Origin: an uncultured Actinomycetes bacterium
GTDB lineage: Bacteria > Actinomycetota > Actinomycetes > Nanopelagicales > Nanopelagicaceae
Direction: 5' to 3'
Assembly: GCA_937864205.1 (NCBI GenBank)
Contig: CALMJB010000074.1
Span: forward strand, 1 to 9,262
DNA length: 9,262 nucleotides
Positions 1-6,778 of this stretch are shown piece after piece. The notes under the pieces are model-generated. The model searched no databases. It was not told the origin of the DNA and saw only the letters and a program-made list of their open reading frames with translations. Positions within the stretch are counted from its first letter, which is position 1, and each line of letters opens with the position of its first letter. The translations under genes and the position numbers were made by a program.

Positions 1-1218
1 ATCAATTTCTCCTAGAAATCTATCCATCGACATTGAGAAACCTCGTTCAATTGAATTTCCTCGCCATACTCTTGCAAGGTTTTTAATATTTATTTGCTCT
101 GCAATTGTTAAATCTTTAGCAACAACTGTTTTGCAACTAAAACCCTCTCGGTTAGCCTTATTAATTGTTTGCCGAATGTTGGACATTGGTTTTCCTTCAA
201 TGGTGAAATCAGCACAATCAATAATTGCCTCATCGCCGATTTCGATTGCAGACATACCGGCTTTTTCTAGCCAAACTTTTCCACCCTTTTCACTGGCGCA
301 CATAACTGCTGGGGTCCAACCAAACTCGACCGCCTTCTCTAAGAATGCATCTATTGCACTTGGCCAAAGACTTGGTTCGCCAATGGGATCACCACTTGCG
401 ATCATCACACCATTTTGAACACGGTAGGCAATTGCGGCTTTGCGATTTTGATTCCAAACCAGGCTTTTGTCATCGCGAGTTGCAAAGAATGCCAAAGAAT
501 CAATATCACCATACTTTTCAATCAAGTGCTTGATTTCTATTTTTTCATTCAAAGTTGAGGTCGGAACTTGTGACACCCTGCGCAAATATGCCGTTAGTGG
601 AATTAAAATTATGAAAATCCCAAACATTCCTAACGTTATATCTATCGTGTTTTGCAGGAATTCAGATTCCAACTTAACCGGACCACTTATCCAAGCTAAT
701 CCAAGCAGAACAGTTTGCATCACTTCATAAATTGACGGATTTCCAACCACGCTATCGCTATGTCTAAAGTAAAAAAGCAGTGTTCCAACAGTTAAAAAGA
801 AACCGAATGAAAACAGCAATGCGTAAAGTGGACGAAATTTCGTCGAAGGATCTGACTTTGCTTTAAATTCCTTTCGAAAGATCAATAAAACTAATAAGAG
901 TGTGACTGAGAAAATTAATTGTGCAAAGTGCACTTTAAACCTAAAAAATTCAAATGAGATATTGAAAACTAAAATTAAGATCGCTAACTGCCAAGCCCGG
1001 CTTTTCCCTCGGCGCAATCCACGGGAAAGAATCACTAAAATGATTCCGGTAAATAAGATTGTGGCAAACGCAGCTGAGTTTAAATATGTTGCAACATGAT
1101 CATTTACAAACTCTGCTGGACCACGAAATCTTCTTGTGGTGTTAGAAAATATGTTGAAAAAGCCGATTAAAAAAGTTAAGGATGAGATTAATCTGGGAAT
1201 TTTTCGGTACTTTTTCAA
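1..1218 (-). CDS. Membrane protein with phosphatidylglycerol lysyltransferase (DUF2156/MprF C-terminal) domain, 3' end cut off by the window edge
   Basis: The reading frame is open for 406 codons and runs off the window at base 1 with no stop. Residues 1-220 are mostly hydrophobic, with about six likely membrane segments (around 10-25, 48-65, 76-91, 98-114, 131-151, 195-212). A soluble region follows that matches the LPG-synthase domain as I know it: DDKSLVWNQNRKAAIAYRV (249-267), the ASGDPIGEP block (274-282), GWTPAVMCASE (300-310), IGDEAIID (327-334) and the NIRQTINKANREGF stretch (347-360). This family transfers lysine or another amino acid from aminoacyl-tRNA to phosphatidylglycerol in the cytoplasmic membrane, reducing its negative charge. 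The start is TTG: the frame has a stop 18 bases upstream, no ATG or GTG lies in between, and AGGA sits 9 bases ahead. It begins one base after the DedA stop. Whether a lysyl-tRNA synthetase domain follows, as in LysX, cannot be seen. The true aminoacyl substrate is unknown. Confidence 0.88.
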   Translation of the reverse strand, partial: MKKYRKIPRLISSLTFLIGFFNIFSNTTRRFRGPAEFVNDHVATYLNSAAFATILFTGIILVILSRGLRRGKSRAWQLAILILVFNISFEFFRFKVHFAQLIFSVTLLLVLLIFRKEFKAKSDPSTKFRPLYALLFSFGFFLTVGTLLFYFRHSDSVVGNPSIYEVMQTVLLGLAWISGPVKLESEFLQNTIDITLGMFGIFIILIPLTAYLRRVSQVPTSTLNEKIEIKHLIEKYGDIDSLAFFATRDDKSLVWNQNRKAAIAYRVQNGVMIASGDPIGEPSLWPSAIDAFLEKAVEFGWTPAVMCASEKGGKVWLEKAGMSAIEIGDEAIIDCADFTIEGKPMSNIRQTINKANREGFSCKTVVAKDLTIAEQINIKNLARVWRGNSIERGFSMSMDRFLGEID

Positions 1219-1219
1219 A

Positions 1220-1825
1220 TTACTTATTCCTACTTCTTAACCTTCTGAATATGTAGCCTGCTGAAACACTTAAGATAATGAAATAAATTAAATAATCAAA
1301 GATTTTTGCCCAATTTTCAGCAGATTCCCATTTATCGCCTAAAGATCTGCCGATAGAAATCCAGAGCGCATTCCATATTGCACTTCCAATTGAAGTGAAT
1401 ATCGCAAATTTCCAGATGCCAATTTTGGCTAACCCAGCGGGAATGCTGACCAATGATCTGACCACTGGAAGTAAGCGCCCAAACAAAATAATAAAGTTTC
1501 CGTATTTATTGAATTTGTGAAAAACCGAATTAAGATCTTGATTTTTGATTCTTAAAAATTTGTAATATTTTTCAAATAATCGCTCAAGCCGTTGGTAGGA
1601 ATAAAGTCGACCAAGAAAATAGAGAAAAAATGCGCCGATTAAAGAGCCGAGGGTGGTAGCAATTACGGCGGCAAAGAAATCAAAATTACCTTTTGCGACA
1701 TTAAATCCCGTAAGTAGAAGAACTACTTCTGATGAAATTGGCACGACCACACTTTCAAGTGCAATCAAGAGTGCAGTACCAAGCAAGCCGATTTGATCGA
1801 TTACGCTGACAATAAATTCCAGCAT
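1220..1825 (-). CDS. DedA family integral membrane protein (VTT/SNARE-associated domain)
   Basis: This is a 201-residue membrane protein of normal DedA length. The two family signatures are present: an acidic/proline motif, E24..VP(29)ISSE(33), where most members have PIPGE or PIPSE, and the second motif GRLLPVVRSLVSIPAG (116-131), with R117, P120, R123, P129 and G131. Hydrophobic stretches lie near 13-40, 50-71, 108-131, 138-158 and 175-193, and the tail is basic. DedA proteins are membrane transporters; characterised bacterial members recycle undecaprenyl phosphate or move phospholipids across the membrane and affect envelope integrity. The exact substrate cannot be told here. The start ATG has no recognisable Shine-Dalgarno sequence, unlike most genes in the window. 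It lies 20 bases after the preceding SDR stop and directly precedes the lysyl-PG synthase-like gene. Confidence 0.9.
   Translation of the reverse strand: MLEFIVSVIDQIGLLGTALLIALESVVVPISSEVVLLLTGFNVAKGNFDFFAAVIATTLGSLIGAFFLYFLGRLYSYQRLERLFEKYYKFLRIKNQDLNSVFHKFNKYGNFIILFGRLLPVVRSLVSIPAGLAKIGIWKFAIFTSIGSAIWNALWISIGRSLGDKWESAENWAKIFDYLIYFIILSVSAGYIFRRLRSRNK
1228..1231 (-). promoter_or_regulatory. Ribosome binding site deciding the TTG start at 1218
   Basis: AGGA lies 9 bases before TTG at 1218-1216, inside the last codons of the DedA gene. An in-frame stop at 1239-1237 rules out a start further upstream, and the next possible start codon is far downstream inside the membrane region. TTG is therefore the best-supported start. 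Confidence 0.6.
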
Positions 1826-1828
1826 AAA

Positions 1829-1844
1829 TTAATTGCTAAATTAA
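1829..1844 (-). repeat. Short AT-only inverted repeat between the second SDR and DedA genes
   Basis: TTAATT and AATTAA flank a 4-base spacer in the 20-base gap between the SDR stop and the DedA start. As an RNA hairpin it would have only six A-U pairs and no T tract behind it, so it is not a convincing terminator. It occupies the place where the DedA Shine-Dalgarno would be expected. Confidence 0.3.
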
Positions 1845-1845
1845 A

Positions 1846-2604
1846 TTAGGCGTATCGAGAATGTAGTGCGCCATCAATCATTAAATCAGCGCCATTAATA
1901 TAAGAAGCATCCTTTGATAATACGAAAGTAACAACGTTTGCAACCTCTTCCGGCGTGCCGAATCTTTTCATTGGTTGCACCGCAAGTCCTTGAGTTTTCT
2001 CCTCTGGATAAAGTTCCATATAACTTTTCAAGAGTGGGGTCAGTGTGTATCCGGGAGATACTGAATTTACTCGGATTCCACTTTTACCTTCATCGAGCGC
2101 AAGGTTTCTAGACAAGCCTACGATTCCACCTTTAGCTGCAGAGTATGGAAAAAAGTTTGGCCGAGACATACGTCCGTGAATTGAGGAAATATTTACGATT
2201 GAGCCGTACTTGGCTTTGCGCATCTCGGGCAAACAAAGTTTTGCAAGGTACCAACTTGATTTCAAATCTAGCGCGAAGAAAGATTCCCACTCTTCATCTT
2301 TATATTCGACCGGATCAGCATATGAATTTCGACCAGCGTTTGATACAGCAACAGTGACTGCACCAAATGTGCTGACTAATTTGTCATAACCGGCTTTGAA
2401 TGTTTCAAATTTGGATACATCAGCTTTTGCAAACTGAACTTGATGACCTTCCTTTGTTAAGCGTTCGACCAGTGCCACACCTTTAGATTCATCGATATCG
2501 ACAAAGGAAACTTTCGCTCCTTGTTTTGCACCCTCAACAACAATAGCTTCACCGATTCCGGCTGAGCCGCCAGTGACAAATAAATGTTCGCCTTTGAGAA
2601 TCAT
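1846..2604 (-). CDS. Short-chain dehydrogenase/reductase, second tandem copy; probable NAD-dependent sugar dehydrogenase
   Basis: This is a classical SDR of 252 residues. The Rossmann nucleotide-binding motif is TGGSAGIG (11-18). Asp36 at the end of beta-2 favours NAD over NADP. SNAG (88-91) stands for the usual NNAG. The catalytic set is Ser141, Tyr154 and Lys158 (PYSAAK), followed by the PG motif at 184-185. Position 113, normally the structural active-site Asn, is Asp (FFALDLKS). The frame is open upstream to an ATG at 2640, but the ATG at 2604 is preferred: AGGAG lies 10 bases ahead, it overlaps the previous stop as ATGA, and it makes the protein colinear without gaps with its neighbour. 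By hand count the two are 147/252 identical (58%). Neighbouring lactonase, kinase and aldolase genes suggest oxidation of an aldose or aldonate; the substrate is not proven. Confidence 0.92.
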   Translation of the reverse strand: MILKGEHLFVTGGSAGIGEAIVVEGAKQGAKVSFVDIDESKGVALVERLTKEGHQVQFAKADVSKFETFKAGYDKLVSTFGAVTVAVSNAGRNSYADPVEYKDEEWESFFALDLKSSWYLAKLCLPEMRKAKYGSIVNISSIHGRMSRPNFFPYSAAKGGIVGLSRNLALDEGKSGIRVNSVSPGYTLTPLLKSYMELYPEEKTQGLAVQPMKRFGTPEEVANVVTFVLSKDASYINGADLMIDGALHSRYA

Positions 2605-3359
2605 GCCGATCTTGCTCCTAGCCCGCCATCGACTGCCCAATCGGCGCCACTTACAAAGGATGCTTTTTCAGATAATAAAAATGTAACTACTTTTGCAACT
2701 TCTGAAGGTTCGCCCATTCGACCAGATGGTTGAATTGAAAGCGAACGCTCTTCCCGGCCAGATTCTGCTTTTAACCAACTTTTTGTAAGGTCGGTCAAAA
2801 TATAACCAGGTGAAACTGCGTTAACTCGAATATTGAATTTACCTTCATCTAAAGCAAGATTTCGGGTTAATCCTAAAACCGCAGATTTTGCTGCACCATA
2901 AGGGAAAAAGTTTGGATAAGTAAGTCGGCCGTGAATTGAACAAATATTCACGATGGCGCCTTTGTTCACTTTTCGCATTGCCGGAAGTGCAAGTTTTGCA
3001 GTCAGCCAAATCGATTTCATATCGATGGCAAAAAAATCATCCCATTCCTTATCAGTCATTTTCACGGGATCAGCGTGTGAATTCACTCCGGCATTATTTA
3101 CAACCCCAGTTACATCGCCCAGTTTTGAAACTAAAGCGCCAAACGCTGATTTTAATTGCTCAAAATTTGCTACATCTGCTTTTGCAAAGGAAACCTTGTG
3201 ACCTGAACTAGTCAATTCTGATTCAAGTTTTTTACCGGCAGTTTCGTCGATATCAACAAAAGAAACTTTTGCGCCATTTACTGCGCAATCTAGAACTATT
3301 GCGGCGCCAATTCCTTTTGCTCCACCTGTTACAAAAATATGCTCGCCCGGTAATTTCAT
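2601..3359 (-). CDS. Short-chain dehydrogenase/reductase, first tandem copy; probable NAD-dependent sugar dehydrogenase
   Basis: This is a classical SDR of 252 residues. The sequence shows TGGAKGIG (11-18) for the cofactor, Asp36 in VSFVDID as an NAD-preference residue, NNAG (88-91), catalytic Ser141, Tyr154 and Lys158 (PYGAAK), and SPGY at 183-186. As in its sister gene, residue 113 is Asp (FFAIDMKS), where Asn is usual. The SIHGR stretch after Ser141 and the GLTRNLALDEG helix resemble bacterial aldose 1-dehydrogenases of this family, but many SDR branches share them. In the likely pathway it would oxidise an imported aldose to the lactone that the SMP-30 enzyme opens. The alternative is a keto-deoxy-acid or uronate step such as KduD-like chemistry. 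It starts 5 bases after the aldolase stop, and its own stop overlaps the next start (ATGA at 2604-2601). Confidence 0.92.
   Translation of the reverse strand: MKLPGEHIFVTGGAKGIGAAIVLDCAVNGAKVSFVDIDETAGKKLESELTSSGHKVSFAKADVANFEQLKSAFGALVSKLGDVTGVVNNAGVNSHADPVKMTDKEWDDFFAIDMKSIWLTAKLALPAMRKVNKGAIVNICSIHGRLTYPNFFPYGAAKSAVLGLTRNLALDEGKFNIRVNAVSPGYILTDLTKSWLKAESGREERSLSIQPSGRMGEPSEVAKVVTFLLSEKASFVSGADWAVDGGLGARSA
2615..2619 (-). promoter_or_regulatory. Ribosome binding site deciding the SDR start at 2604
   Basis: AGGAG sits 10 bases before ATG 2604-2602, within the last codons of the upstream SDR. It supports this start over the longer open frame beginning at 2640, whose extra 12 residues (MGSRWRARSKIG) are just the other gene's C-terminal coding region read in another frame. 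Confidence 0.7.
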
Positions 3360-3364
3360 AGAAA

Positions 3365-3991
3365 TTAACTTACCTTATTAGCCAAATTAATTGCACTTGT
3401 GAATCTTTCTAAGTTGCGAGCGACATTGCTCACGCCATCTCTTGTCAATGGTCCACCCAAGCCAAACATCTTCGCTCCGGCTTTCACCCAGTCAGATATT
3501 GATTCAACAGTTACACCGCCGGTGGGACACCAAATTTGTCCAGGGAAAGGATCACGCAAAGCTTTCAAATGTGCTGGACCATAAGTTGATGCTGGAAATA
3601 ATTTTAAAATATCTGCACCTGCCGCAATTGCTTTTGCGACATCGCTGGCGGTGGCAACACCGGGCATCGATACCAAGCCAGAATCAACGGTTTTCTTAAT
3701 AACTTTTGTATCTGTATTTGGTGACACGATGAACTTTGCTCCGGCCGCTTTTGCTTGACTAACCTGTTTAGTGGTTAAAACAGTTCCGACCCCGACAGTT
3801 AATGATTTATTGTTTGCTAATTTTTTTACAATTTCCAACGCACCCGGACTAGTTAAAGTAATTTCTATTGATTTTAATCCTGCTGAAATTAAAGCTTGCG
3901 CTAGATCTTGCCCAGATTGTTTTGTATCGGTGCGAACTAATCCCATGATTTGATTTGAAAGCAACGATTCAATTACGTTTTTTCGGCTCAT
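3365..3991 (-). CDS. eda: 2-keto-3-deoxy-6-phosphogluconate (KDPG) aldolase
   Basis: This 208-residue protein fits the class I KDPG/KHG aldolase family (E. coli Eda is 213). It cleaves KDPG to pyruvate and glyceraldehyde 3-phosphate in the cytoplasm. Visible signatures are GLVRTDT (17-23), SIEITLTSPGA with general base Glu43 (41-51), VGVGTVLT (66-73), FIVSPNTD (87-94), MPGVAT (109-114), the Schiff-base lysine K130 in ADILKLFPAS (126-135), and phosphate-binding CPTGGV (155-160) and GLGGPL (177-182). The start overlaps the kinase stop (ATGA at 3991-3988), which points to coupled translation and fits a kinase-aldolase pair acting on consecutive intermediates. Related enzymes accept the galactose-derived epimer (KDPGal), so the sugar configuration is not settled by sequence. 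Confidence 0.95.
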   Translation of the reverse strand: MSRKNVIESLLSNQIMGLVRTDTKQSGQDLAQALISAGLKSIEITLTSPGALEIVKKLANNKSLTVGVGTVLTTKQVSQAKAAGAKFIVSPNTDTKVIKKTVDSGLVSMPGVATASDVAKAIAAGADILKLFPASTYGPAHLKALRDPFPGQIWCPTGGVTVESISDWVKAGAKMFGLGGPLTRDGVSNVARNLERFTSAINLANKVS

Positions 3992-4935
3992 AAACTATTC
4001 ATCTCTGCTTTGATTTGATCGTTCATAATTCCATTTTTACCGGTGGGAATACCGGTCCAATCACCAAACTTGCTAGCCACTCGGGCGCCACAATAACTAC
4101 CCTGAGTTAAGGCATCAAGCGCGCTCTTACCAGCAAGCAGTGCCGCAATAGTTCCACCCGTAAATGCATCTCCTGAGCCAACCGGATCGACCGCTTTAAC
4201 TTTTGGTGGCAGTAAAACTTTTACCTCGCCATTTATCGAAAATCGCAGTGGCTGATCCCCTTTTGTCATCACCGCAATATTGCAACCCCGATCGTTAGCG
4301 ATCTGCAAAGCTTTTTCCGGATCTGATTCATTGAATACAACTTGATACTCATCTTCGCCGCCAATTAATAAATCTAAATTTTGGGCAAGTGGGAAAAGTT
4401 TTTTCGCCGCGGCTGATTCGCTCCAGATCTTTCGGCGTAGGTTTAAATCAAAACTTTGCAGAACATTTTTATCGCGAGCGATTTGTTGCGCAGTTTGAAC
4501 TGCATTTGCCGCACTTTCTGAAATTGCACAAGTGATGCCAGTTGTATGTACCCAGCGAGAACCGGTGATGAATTCTGGTTTGATATCGACAGCTGAAATC
4601 AATGATGCTGCCGAACCTTTACGCAAATATGTAACTTCGACTTTATTTGTAGTTCCGGGATTTCGAACCATGCTGCCGGAAAATGAATTTGCAGTAGTGC
4701 AATCCTTTACATCTACGCCTTCGCCTGCAATGTCATTCAGAATGGTCTGGCCGATTTCATCATTTCCAACTTTGGTAAAAAATCTTGATTTCAACCCCAG
4801 CCTTGAAATCGCAACTGCCACATTTGCTTCTGCGCCGGCGGTAACGCGTTCAAATTTTTTTGCGGTGATTACCGAATCAGTGTCACTAGAAATGAAGACA
4901 GCCAGTGCTTCGCCAAATGTAAATAGATCTGACAT
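3988..4935 (-). CDS. kdgK: PfkB-family 2-keto-3-deoxygluconate (KDG) kinase
   Basis: This 315-residue ribokinase/PfkB sugar kinase would phosphorylate 2-keto-3-deoxygluconate to KDPG using ATP in the cytoplasm. The N-terminal substrate-binding signature is GAEANVAVAISRLG (34-47), followed by the VGNDEIG turn (56-62). FDLNLRRKIW (162-171) is typical of KDG-kinase-like members. The C-terminal PfkB signature DPVGSGDAFTGG (250-261) contains the catalytic base Asp256 and the anion-hole glycines. The assignment to KDG rather than fructose or ribose rests on the FDLNLRRKIW region and on the aldolase gene that directly overlaps its 3' end. Other 2-keto-3-deoxy sugar acids are possible substrates. It starts 9 bases after the lactonase stop with only a weak GAG-like ribosome site, so it may depend on coupling to the lactonase. 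Confidence 0.9.
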   Translation of the reverse strand: MSDLFTFGEALAVFISSDTDSVITAKKFERVTAGAEANVAVAISRLGLKSRFFTKVGNDEIGQTILNDIAGEGVDVKDCTTANSFSGSMVRNPGTTNKVEVTYLRKGSAASLISAVDIKPEFITGSRWVHTTGITCAISESAANAVQTAQQIARDKNVLQSFDLNLRRKIWSESAAAKKLFPLAQNLDLLIGGEDEYQVVFNESDPEKALQIANDRGCNIAVMTKGDQPLRFSINGEVKVLLPPKVKAVDPVGSGDAFTGGTIAALLAGKSALDALTQGSYCGARVASKFGDWTGIPTGKNGIMNDQIKAEMNSL

Positions 4936-4944
4936 TTAATTTAC

Positions 4945-5847
4945 TCAGACTTGAAACATGTTTGTGGGTTTACCGGTCACGCCTGGTTCAGCCACGAAAA
5001 TAAAGCCTGCGGTCGGATATTGATTTAGATCCATCGCTTCACCAGGGTTTCCAACTGCGGTGGTAATTATCAATTTATCCAACTTTTCACCGGCGAAACA
5101 ACAAGATGTCACCTTTGGATTTGGCAGTTTGATTTCTGCGATTTGTTTACCGGTTTTGCCATCGTATCCGCGCACGCATGATCCCATCCAAAAAGCCACC
5201 CATAAATTATCTTGCGAGTCGGTGCACATGCCATCGGGATAACCCATATTTTCACCGATTGAAATAAACGTTCTGCGATTTTCAATAACTGTTGCACTGC
5301 TTGGGTGATAGTCAAATACTTCAACTTTCATTGTTAAAGTATCGATATAAAACATCTTGGAATTATCGGTAGTCCAATCCATTCCATTTGAAATAGCAAC
5401 TTTGTCAAAAAGTTTTTCCAATTTTTTGCCATCTTTGGTCAATCTATAAAACGAACCCTCGTCTTTTTGATTTTGATAAGCCATAGTGCCCAGAAATAAA
5501 TCGCCATTGCTAGCAACTTTTGCGTCATTCCAACGAAGTAATGTTGCATCGGCTTTGCCATCTGCTTCAACTCGTGTTGGTAATTTATGCAAAGTTCCAT
5601 CTAGGTCGCGCAGTAGCGGACCATTAGCAGTTCCCAAAACTTCACCACCATGAAGCCGCGGAATTTGAAAACCAACATCTTCACTGGTCGCAAATTCACC
5701 AGTCTGTCCGGTTAATAAATTTTGCCAACGAATCATTCGGCCGTAAATGTCACACCATTGAATGTGGTTGTGATTGGCGCCAGTTGCGGTTGGTCCTTCG
5801 CCGAGTTGATTACGGCGTTGATCTAAAACATCAACTGCAATTGCCAT
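4945..5847 (-). CDS. SMP-30/gluconolaconase/LRE-family sugar lactonase
   Basis: This 300-residue six-bladed beta-propeller metalloenzyme would hydrolyse an aldonolactone to the free sugar acid. The key positions of the family are present: metal-ligand Glu17 in LGEGP (15-19), Asn154 in ISNGMDW (152-158) and Asp205 in YPDGM (203-207), matching human SMP-30 Glu18, Asn154 and Asp204. The substrate-contact motif RWNDAK (105-110) contains Asn107. LFLGTM (117-122), LWVAFW (215-220) and VTSCCF (246-251) are further typical blade sequences. There is no signal peptide, so it acts in the cytoplasm. AAGGG, 8 bases ahead of the ATG, lies inside the end of the preceding permease gene, and only 4 bases separate stop and start. 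The lactone may be gluconolactone or galactonolactone; the sequence does not decide. Confidence 0.92.
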   Translation of the reverse strand: MAIAVDVLDQRRNQLGEGPTATGANHNHIQWCDIYGRMIRWQNLLTGQTGEFATSEDVGFQIPRLHGGEVLGTANGPLLRDLDGTLHKLPTRVEADGKADATLLRWNDAKVASNGDLFLGTMAYQNQKDEGSFYRLTKDGKKLEKLFDKVAISNGMDWTTDNSKMFYIDTLTMKVEVFDYHPSSATVIENRRTFISIGENMGYPDGMCTDSQDNLWVAFWMGSCVRGYDGKTGKQIAEIKLPNPKVTSCCFAGEKLDKLIITTAVGNPGEAMDLNQYPTAGFIFVAEPGVTGKPTNMFQV

Positions 5848-5851
5848 CGAT

Positions 5852-6778
5852 TTAGCCCTTTAACGAGCCGCTGAGCAAACCTCTTAAGAAGTAACGACCA
5901 AGGAATACATAAACAATCAATGTCGGTAACGAAACGAGTAGTGCCGCGGTCATATTCAAACCGTAATAAACCTGGTTTGTAGATCCGGTTAAGAAGTTCA
6001 ATTGCGTGGTTGCCACCGCAAGTTTTGGATTACCGCTGGTTAAAAAGATGGCAAATAAGAAATCATTCCAAGCAGATGTGAACTGCCAAATTAATACCAC
6101 CACGAAAGCTGGAATTGATAGCGGCAAAATAATTGAGCGATAAATTCTGGTCATTGAAGCCTTGTCGACTCGACCAGCTTCAATTAATTCATTTGGGATT
6201 GATTCATAGTAATTTCGGAAGATCAAGGTACAAATTGGAATTCCGTAAATTACGTGCGCCAAAACTAATACATAAGTAGTTTTATTTAAGCCAGTAAGGG
6301 TAGCCACACGGACTAGTGGAATCATCACCGCTTGGTAAGGAATGAACATTCCAAACAAAAATAGGGTGAATACTAAATTGCTGCCTCGAAACTTCCATTT
6401 GGCAAAGACGAATCCATTTATCGATCCAATCACCGCCGAAATTAACGATGATTGAACAACTATAAAAAATGTGCGAATCATGGCCGCACCCATACCGGCG
6501 CTTAACCCCGGGAATTTAGTAGTGTCGCCGGCCCACGCCAATTTCCAGGCGCTGAAATCTAAACTAGTAGGCAGTTGAAATGCGGTATTTAAATAAACAC
6601 CTTTTACACCTTTAAGTGAATTAACCACCAAAACATAAATTGGCATTATCACCAAGAACCAAATAAAAATTAACGAAACATATTTAAAGACCAACCAGAA
6701 TTTCTCTTTTCCGGTGCGGATGCGTTTGATCTTTCGCAGATCAGGTTTTGCGGTAATTAATTCAGCGGCGTGTGTCAT
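5852..6778 (-). CDS. Carbohydrate ABC transporter permease, MalG/CUT1 type
   Basis: This 308-residue inner membrane permease has about six membrane segments (near 30-53, 101-124, 134-156, 166-186, 221-244, 276-297). The long hydrophilic loop after the first segment is usual in MalG-type subunits. The cytoplasmic EAA loop that contacts the ATPase is at 200-219 (EAGRVDKAS ... ILPL). It is slightly atypical: the third residue is Gly, and Lys206 replaces the normally conserved glycine. It overlaps the upstream permease stop as ATGA (6778-6775), with GAGG 7 bases ahead of the ATG. It should pair with the upstream permease to form the channel for the sugar delivered by the lipoprotein binding protein. 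No ATPase gene is near, so a shared MsmX/MalK-type ATPase encoded elsewhere is likely. Confidence 0.94.
   Translation of the reverse strand: MTHAAELITAKPDLRKIKRIRTGKEKFWLVFKYVSLIFIWFLVIMPIYVLVVNSLKGVKGVYLNTAFQLPTSLDFSAWKLAWAGDTTKFPGLSAGMGAAMIRTFFIVVQSSLISAVIGSINGFVFAKWKFRGSNLVFTLFLFGMFIPYQAVMIPLVRVATLTGLNKTTYVLVLAHVIYGIPICTLIFRNYYESIPNELIEAGRVDKASMTRIYRSIILPLSIPAFVVVLIWQFTSAWNDFLFAIFLTSGNPKLAVATTQLNFLTGSTNQVYYGLNMTAALLVSLPTLIVYVFLGRYFLRGLLSGSLKG

Noticed and set aside
131..1099. Several plus-strand open frames of 60-95 codons across the left region
   Set aside because: They lie opposite the continuous 406-codon minus-strand frame, whose translation shows the LPG-synthase motifs. The plus-strand products have no recognisable domain and overlap one another.
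2605..2640. Extended N-terminus for the second SDR from ATG 2640
   Set aside because: The extra 12 residues come from reading the end of the first SDR gene in another frame, lack a ribosome site of their own and break colinearity with the sister protein. AGGAG fits the ATG at 2604.
4532..4939. Plus-strand frame of 135 codons opposite the kinase gene
   Set aside because: It is the antisense shadow of the PfkB kinase. The minus-strand product has all kinase motifs; the plus-strand protein has none.
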